In this document: one piece after another, positions 53,701 to 62,700 of the stretch
How positions within the stretch are numbered: position 1 is the stretch's first letter
How the letters are laid out: the number at the start of each line of letters is the position of its first letter
Position numbers and translations under genes: made by a program
Source: Pomphorhynchus laevis
Lineage: Eukaryota > Acanthocephala > Palaeacanthocephala > Echinorhynchida > Pomphorhynchidae
Length of the DNA: 64,000 nt
Assembly (NCBI GenBank): GCA_012934845.2
Contig: WNNJ02003822.1
Coordinates: forward strand, 1-64,000
Reading direction: 5' to 3'
Notes under the pieces: generated by a model
The model's input: only the letters and a program-made list of their open reading frames with translations
The model's database searches: none
Told to the model about the DNA's origin: nothing

Positions 53701-56700
53701 GAGTCAAGAGGGTGAGGGATACAGAAGCGCGAACCATATAACAAGCAATATTAGCGATATGATTTGCAAAGATTCAGCGTGAAGTCAAGGTAAAACCAAG
53801 ATAAATAAATAGAGTTACAAACTCTAAAGGTGCTGACTTGTATATAAAATAATCACGACGAGACATGCGACCGCCTGCGTGGAATTTCATCATCTTAGTC
53901 TACTTTGTATTTACAACTAGGCCATTCCTCTAGCAAAAAGTTTCACTATTATTCAAACTGAACTAGATATCATTGGGATTGGATGAAATGATGGCTAAAT
54001 CCTCCGCATACAGGATACACAATGAACCTAAATCTATTACGCACGCCGGCAAATCGAACAAAAACAAGCTAAAGGGTAAAGGGCTTACATGATCTCCCTG
54101 AGGTATTCCATTTGTTTGGTAAAATTAACTAGAGAATTGAATACCATCAAAGATTTAGACAAAATGAGGTTCTAAAATACAACCTACGGACCACGACAAT
54201 TTACGAATCGTGACTACCTATGAACTATGACAACCTACGAACTACGACAACCTATAAACTACGACAACCTATGAACTACGACAACCTATGAACTACGACA
54301 ACCTATCAACTACGACAACCTATCAACTACGACAACCTATAAACTACGACAACCTATGAACTACGACAACCTATGAACTACGACAACCTATGAACTACGA
54401 CAACCTATGAACTACGATAACCTATGAACTACGACAACATATGAAATACGACAACCTACGATCAACGACCACCTACGAACTACGGAACCTACGATTCACG
54501 ACAACCTACAAAGAGTCTATTGGGTTTCAATAAGTCGTACGCTCAGGTCAAGTCCCGATGTGCGCGTAGCAAGGAAAAGCGAACAATCGCTGCGCTTTCG
54601 CTTTTTGAACACAGTCATGAATATTTTAGCGTCAAAATTATATCGATTGCTTTCAGAATGGATAAGTCGGGACAATGTTGTGCGCGCAACGGCTCAACAG
54701 CAGTGTGTAAAGGATGTAAATGTGTGCGGCAGGGTCGTTCTTGTGCAAACTGTACTGCTCAACATTGCTCAACTATGAGAATTTATCTAGTTTCACAAAC
54801 CAATTTAAACTCGTGATTTGCGAACTGTTTGATTTCAACTGTTTCTGAAAAAAGTGGTTCCATACTAGAACGTTTCACTCCTCCGTGTAGCAACGATGGC
54901 AATACTTACACTGAACATTTGTTCCCTTGTTCGGTTGATGACTGCCCGCTTCTTGTCAGAATTATTCTTCCTAAGATTCTACCAAAAAGTTTTCAAAGTC
55001 GTCAAGCTATTTCCGCATGCTGAGCATCCAACACGATATGGTAGGCTTTCAGAAGAGTTGAAATCTTGTAAGTCGATTATCGAAGTCACGGAAGCAACTA
55101 GATATTATTAGAGAGACGAATACAAAAAGTTCTATTCCGGAAAAGCAGACACAATCACGGGCTGATGTAGCAAATCAGTCTTTGCCACGAAAATCCTTGT
55201 TCAGTAGCCGCTGCAAACGCAAACAGTACTGGCTTATCATCAGAGTCTATTTCGAAATCAATCAGTGATATGGTTTTTAGATCAATAAACATCATTTTAT
55301 TGAATTTGCCGAATGTAGGTGATGACACGAATAGTGTTATTCGAGTAGCTAAAGATATAGGAATAGTTCTTAGCCAAGAAGATATCAAGAGATTACAAGG
55401 TTACCTTCGAAATCTGATAAATCGCCTCCCTGGTTGAAAGCAAATCTAACTGAAGATTTGGTTCAGAGGATATAGACATAAGTATCAACTTTAAGTATAA
55501 ATAAACTTTAAGTATCAACTTAAAGATTCTATTTAGTTTATTGTGGTCTTTATTATTCCCGATCTCAATGCGCAGGACAGAAAGAAAAAAAATATACTCA
55601 GACAAAAATTGAAAGAGGTTCAAGTAACGCAGCCTTTTACCAAATTCTTAATTCGCAACGGTAAGATCGTAAAGTTAACTTCAAAATTGATACCTAGTAA
55701 ATAGGTAGTAAGTTCAACAGGCAGAAATGTGATTGAACTGAATACAATATGACAGTTAGATGAATGCCCTTCCTCAAAAGAACGTCAAGTTCGAGAGCAA
55801 TATTAACAGCAGTTCGATGCAGTTATATTGCTTGAAACATTTGCAACGTCTAATTTCACTCTAAACTCAATGTATACAGTTGAAAATCTTGCATTGATTC
55901 AACGTTGAGAGCATTCTGTTGGTGGAATTCTTATAGGGCTGAGTACAGCATATAGCCAATTTTCTCGAATATATTCGACCTCGGTGTTAGTGGTGGATTC
56001 TACCATGATCAAGATGTTATATGTATAATTGTTATATTCGTGCTTTCTATTACACAAATAGAGATTTAGAATTTGTAGAATTCTAAATATATATAATTCT
56101 AATTCTTCTATTTTAGCTGTGACAGATTAACAATTTGAAAAACATCTCAAACTTACCTTAAAAGAATTTGAAGAATAAATGGTCGGCTCGTCTAGAATTT
56201 AGAAATCAAAATAAATAACAAACAGTTAAATCTGTTACCTTCAATTAAACAACTAAATGTATGATCATCGAATGCAAACGTGCATGAACTCTTTATAGAA
56301 GACGGTAAGTATTGACGTCTCTAGTAGTTAGGGATTTAAATCACAAATTACATATGTTAAATAAAAGATTGCAGGCAAATTTATAAAAAATTATTGAAAT
56401 AAATAATTAAAATTAATAAATTTAAATTAATTATTTAAATAATTTAAAAAATTACATCTCTAGAAGTTGAAATGATAATAAAGTTTTGTATTAAAAGAGA
56501 TTATTTTTATATTTTAGGTATAAATATAAGATTATAAAATATACATCACTAATGATTGTTACATCTCTAGTAAACTATTGCAACAATAATTATTATTGTT
56601 GATAATTATAATTATTTATTATTTTTACAGATAACAAACGATGCAACTTATATAGTTAATGTTAAATTAAAATTACTATATCATCAATGCTACAATAAGC

Positions 56701-59700
56701 ATTATAATTAATTATAAATTAATTTTTGTTGACAATTGAGAATTGACATTAAAGCATCTAAATGAACACTAAGACGATGTAAATTATATAGTTAATGTAA
56801 ATAAAAATTGTTATATCATTAAAAATAATTATATAAATATTTATATATTATATTAATTAATTTTTATTAATTTGATGGATATATTTGCGGATGGCAGGCA
56901 AAGTATGAGCTAAATATTAAGGCAGTATTTATTGTAACGTTCTATTTGCTGGTAACATTATTTGTAAAGTTGAAATGATAATAAAGTTTTGTATTAAAAG
57001 AGATTATTTTTATATTTTAGGTATAAATATAAGATTATAAAATATACATCACTAATGATTGTTACAAATTGATAGTATGTAAAATCAAACATTACAGCAG
57101 TTTACACTAAAGATCAAGAAGAATTAAGTATTAAATTACGGTAATTTAAAAATTATAAGTAGGGATTTTTATAATAATACAAGTGATACAAAAATTTTAT
57201 TTTATTTCTGTAATTTCAATTGTTTCTTACTAAAAATCACTTTGGTTAAAATTTAACTAAAATAATATTTTAATGATAAAATATAAAAAAGGTTACATGC
57301 TTGAAAACTCTTAAAATGATTGCTATCAAATAATCGGCTTTATTAACCAATTCTTCTTTATTAATAATTATTTAATTATTCTTCTATAGCACTTAACTCT
57401 ATTAAGTAAATACTTACGTTTTTATTAAGGCGGTTGCTCATAGATTTCAATGATGTCGGGGATTTCTTTTGCGATCCTTCAGGAATGCTTATCAAAACTA
57501 GTGGACTTTTTACAAAGGTATTATAACTAAAAGTAAAGAAAAAACAGGCATAAATAACGTGGATGGCTATTTGATATGCTGAAAACGTGAATTAATCATA
57601 TGCGCAAGTTTTGTGATAAAGCATCAAAGACACACACTAACAAAATGCGCATTGATATCTAATAAATGATCACCGCAATATAATTAAAGGAAGAATGATA
57701 ACTCATACCAAAGAGGTTCAAAAGGTTGGTCACAGATAAAAAAGCCTCGTCGTTGGATTTGAATAACTTGGCCTTTTCGGATTTCTTTCAAAGTCGGTTC
57801 TCCAATCAAAAGGAATTCATACTAAAGTATATAAAACGATAAAAGTTATTAGTCTGTACGATATTTTATAAAAATATGTATAACATTACTATAAAAATTA
57901 ATAATATTATAAATAATAAAATATTATAATATTATAAATAATATTTAATATTTTATATTATAATATAATAATATACTAAATTTGTGTAGTTTGGTACCGA
58001 ATAAGTTGTTTTAACGAAAGCATTAATGATAAAATTTTCAAACTAACTGTTAGATTTACAACATTATAGCTAAAGTTATAATTATACTGTAGCTTATAAT
58101 CTACTAAGATAATAGTACTGATGGCTTTCCTGTCAAAACTAAAATAACTAGTTATGATTAGTTATACTTGTTGTCTTATATTTATTATCTTAAATAGTCG
58201 CATAATCAAAAGCACTTCAGAATTCATTTACATTTCTAAATATTCATTCAGATGTGTTTCAAATGTTCTTACGGCTAATCGAAAAATATCGAGAAGGTGA
58301 TTAAAGACAGTACTCAATACAGGTTGGTAGTTTTAAATTCATCAGTTATTCGTTGACACAATTCTACATTCGAGCTAGTAATTCTCTATAAAAGTCGTTA
58401 ATTTTACGTTAATAAACGTAAAATTAACTTGCACGATTAACGTAAAAATATCAAAAAAGACAATGTACAATTTCGAGTATTTTCCCTGATCAAGTTCTTA
58501 TCGCCTAATCAATACGGACCGTATCATAAACGAGATTATGATGATATCATATCATGACAATGTGAAGAAAATTATTTTGAATGATCGGTTGAACATTAAA
58601 AACAATTATCAATTACTGATGAATTGTAATGCCCTAAGTTGCTACAACTTAGGGCATTACAATGTTAACATGTATTGTTAATACATGTTAACATTCATGT
58701 TAATGCATGTTTAACGGAATCGAATGTAAAAATGAGAATCTAGATGTATACAGAAAATCAATTAATAAATGTTACCAATTTTCAATAAAAAATTTTTATT
58801 AGTTATAAAGTGTAATGATTTTACAATTCTATAACGGAGATAACAACGTTAATTTTAACACTTGACCTTGAAATGACATGCTCGACATTTTTAATCAAAA
58901 TTGGCCAATGGATAAAAGTGTAAACAGAAAAGTAACTTTGGTTATACGCTATTGTAAAATTAAATATTAAAAATTAAGATTTACCTAAAAAAATAAATTT
59001 GGCAGGTTGTAAATCATTAAAGCCAATAAGCGACAAGCAAATTGTATCTACCTTAGATTTATGCTGACAAAGTTGACTTATATCATCGTTTGGTTCAACC
59101 TTCGCTTTTGAAATAAGATCGCCGTAAACAAGTGCCAATATTGGAGTACAATCATTGTTATTGATCGGCTCAGCTATCCACGATATTTTCTTTGTCTTTT
59201 TAAAATCATTGTTATCAAAGTTTGCACTCATAATAATTTTTTCAATCTGTTTTGATCGATTGCTAATTCATTACAAATTTGTTAGTCAAGTCAAATGTCA
59301 AGAGTAACTTACAGAACAATTTCATTTACTATTGCGTTGCCCCAGTTCATAAGCGTTACAAGATCCCCTGATTTAAAATCTACCACATCGTCCAAATCTA
59401 TTAAAATGTTTGGTGAAGCGCGAATAGATCGAGTACCCATACTTGGATCCTACGACACAAAATTATGAAGTAATTTTATGCACAAAATTATATATTTGAA
59501 TAAAATCTTTTGTCACAAGGCGCAAACATTAATAATTAATAAAAATCCATATTGTTAACAACAAATTCTAAAACTCCATTATTTGTTAAAAAGAAATTTT
59601 AACAAATATATTAAATAATATAATAACATAATATAATATATCATATACAATATAATATATTATATATTTATATATAATATATTATATATAATATATTATA

Positions 59701-62700
59701 TATTTATATATAATATATATAATATAATATATATATTTATATATAATAAAAATAAAATATATCGAAATATAATGCAAAATAATTGATTTAATGGAGTTTT
59801 TATATAATATAATGTAATATAAGGAAAATGCATTATTGTATTATTATATTTCCTTATATATAAGGAATTATATATATAATTATATATATTTCTTATATAT
59901 AAGGCAAATGTCAGCAAGGAAAATTACAACAATGAAGTAGCAAAAATATAATTGTCGACTTTAGACATGGTACAAATCAAGCCTTATATGGCAAAATGAG
60001 TGCATAAAATAAGATTTTGCTATATCGTCAGTTTTGCTATCTTGACCACATATGTTGTTACATCTACATAGTAGCTTTTCTATAGCACTTACATATCAAG
60101 TACATGTATAGAAAAAGTGTAAAACAAAATATGAACACTCTATCATGGCGTTGATATCAGTCGAGATTTGTGTTCGTACCGTTTGTTTTCATTGCGTTTC
60201 TCTCTCTATATATATTACATCGATATGAATGCAAGAGAATTGATTTTGAATGTAAACAAAATTTGTATCATTTTAAAAATAAGCAAAATTTATGAAAATT
60301 CTAAAACGTCTGACAATTTCACTCTCACAGTGAAACTTACTTTAGGATGTTTGGCAACAGTTATCATTTCTTCTTTTGCATTAAGCACAGTTACTTTAAC
60401 AGTATATCTCGCCATTAATGCGTTATAACGCACGGCTTTCATATCAACATATTTACTATTAATTGCCCATAACTTATCCCATCCCATATTGATGACTGTT
60501 CGTGACGATCCCTGTGTGGCTATGAATGAACGTAATCCCTCTAATGTTAAACCTCTTCGAAAAAGACCACGCAATGTTGGCATTCGAGGATCATCCCTAA
60601 ACAGCAATTAATCGCGTTATTAAAAATGTTTATGCAGATAATTTTATTAAAATTACAGTCTTTGGTCAAAAATTGGTCAAAACCTTTCGGTTTTGACCAA
60701 AATTAAAAATTACAGATTTTACAGAGAAACACAAAAAATGAGTAGAAAAGATATTGTACATAAAATTGAAGAATAAATGGAATAGATGTCAACCATTCTA
60801 TTTCATAATGTTTTAATTCTTGTTTGTATTGCGGCTATTTGTAATGTTTGTATTGCGGCTATTTCATAATTTCATAATATTTCATAATATTTCATAATTT
60901 AAATAATACTATTTCATAATTTCATAATGTTTGTATTGCGGCTATTGTTGGCAGTGAAAAGTTGATGCGATGATGAGCGTATGAAATTAGGATTACATGT
61001 AGTAATTACAGGTAGTGGCTTCATATGCAATTGATAGATCGTTTATGATAGGGTATGTCAATTTTACACAACTTATCATTATAAACGTGTACTGACATCC
61101 TCTAAACTAGCGAACGATTACAAAATAAAGGATTTATCCAATTAGATTGTATATAATCTGAGGTATTGTATAATTCAGGGTGCATAGAAGCTATTTTGCT
61201 TTCTAAAGGTTATATGATAACAAAGTGCAGCCGTTGTCGGAAGTTTTAACGACTGGCTCAATATAATTGAGAATCGAGTCAGTCTAGACAAAACCACAAC
61301 AGTCGTCGATAAGCACTTGGGAGATAAGCTTACCACTCTCTTTATCTAATGCCACAGACAAGCATCTATCTGGTTAAAGTTCCGAGTCGATATATTATCC
61401 CAGAATGCATCCAGCCCATAACTCACAATTAGCGATAACATGCTTTTGAAGAAACGACAGGCTCCGTCGAAAGATGAGGAGGAAACAAGTTGTAAAGCTT
61501 GATACGTCATGGAAACGACTATTGTGCATTTCAGCTGGAAATGGGCAATAAACGACCAACGAGATAACATTAGAATGCTTATGTATTAGTAATTTACCAC
61601 AAATTCGAGTTTCTTTTTGTCAAAGAGAAATGCCAGTGCTACAGAGTATGCCATTGCTACAAAGAGAACCTCCTCGACGAAACTTAATGACTTCTGATTT
61701 ATTTATATTTACACATAACTCATTGCAAACACAGTAGTCATATAGAGAATTTAAGACCAATTGAGCGGAACCTAAATTATCAGCTATGATCATCTGGTCG
61801 TTTGCATAAAGAGCAACTCTAATTATCTGTTTTATAGCCAAGTGACTCAGGTAGATCTATCAAGAAAAATGAAAACAGTAAAGATCTTAGGGGATCCCCC
61901 TGCATTACTTCACTGTAAACCGAAAACGATTGAGAGGTAGTTAGTCCATCATCTATGCGTAATGTGCTTGGCGTAAGATCTTAGTGATATCAAAGAACCG
62001 TCCGGTTACATTGACCTTGTTGAGAAGTTTGGTTATTAGTAGACTAAGATTTACTGAATCGAAGGCCTGATTAATTGATAAATAAAGCATAGATAGAATA
62101 CTTTTGTTTGAAACAGCTAACAACGCTATCCCTAACTATTTTTATGAGAAACGTAAATGCATATTATCATATTTATGTCATCTTTATATTAGTTTAAGTA
62201 AACAATATTAAGGAATATATAATTTGTCACATCAATGAACTAATTTGATTATTAATAATTAAAAATATTAATTATTAATTTAATATTATAAATATTAAAT
62301 TTTATAATTAAAAAATATTTTATATTTTATAATTATTATATTTTATAATTTAATATTATAAAATAGTATATAAAATGTTATATATAAGTAGGTAAATCGC
62401 TATATATATCGTTCTAAGGGTTTATATTTATCAACCCTTAGATATTTATCAACAACCTGTCATTTGTTGACACTGTTTTATAAACATGATTAAATGCAAT
62501 TTCGATAATTTATGCAAATTTTATCTTTTACTAAAACAAAATTTAATACGACGATTAGTATGTAAACTTATAATTTAGAAAAACATTAAAGATTATTTTA
62601 TTCCTTTCTTATAATACGTCTTTCCTTTCAATTTCCTAGACCGAATAGCCACTTCTGACTTTTCACTAAACAGAAACTTTTCAGTAAACAGCAACTTTTA

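Noticed and set aside
54829-55111. Open frames after the cysteine-rich block as a host zinc-finger gene
   Set aside because: The cysteine pattern and neighbours point to a retroelement N-terminus; frames are short and interrupted.
51829-57410. Additional WHEP exons in the 5.7-kb intron
   Set aside because: Searched by eye for the QG..VR.LK and LL.LK.QY signatures on the minus strand; none found apart from the exon-B remnant at 51784-51812.
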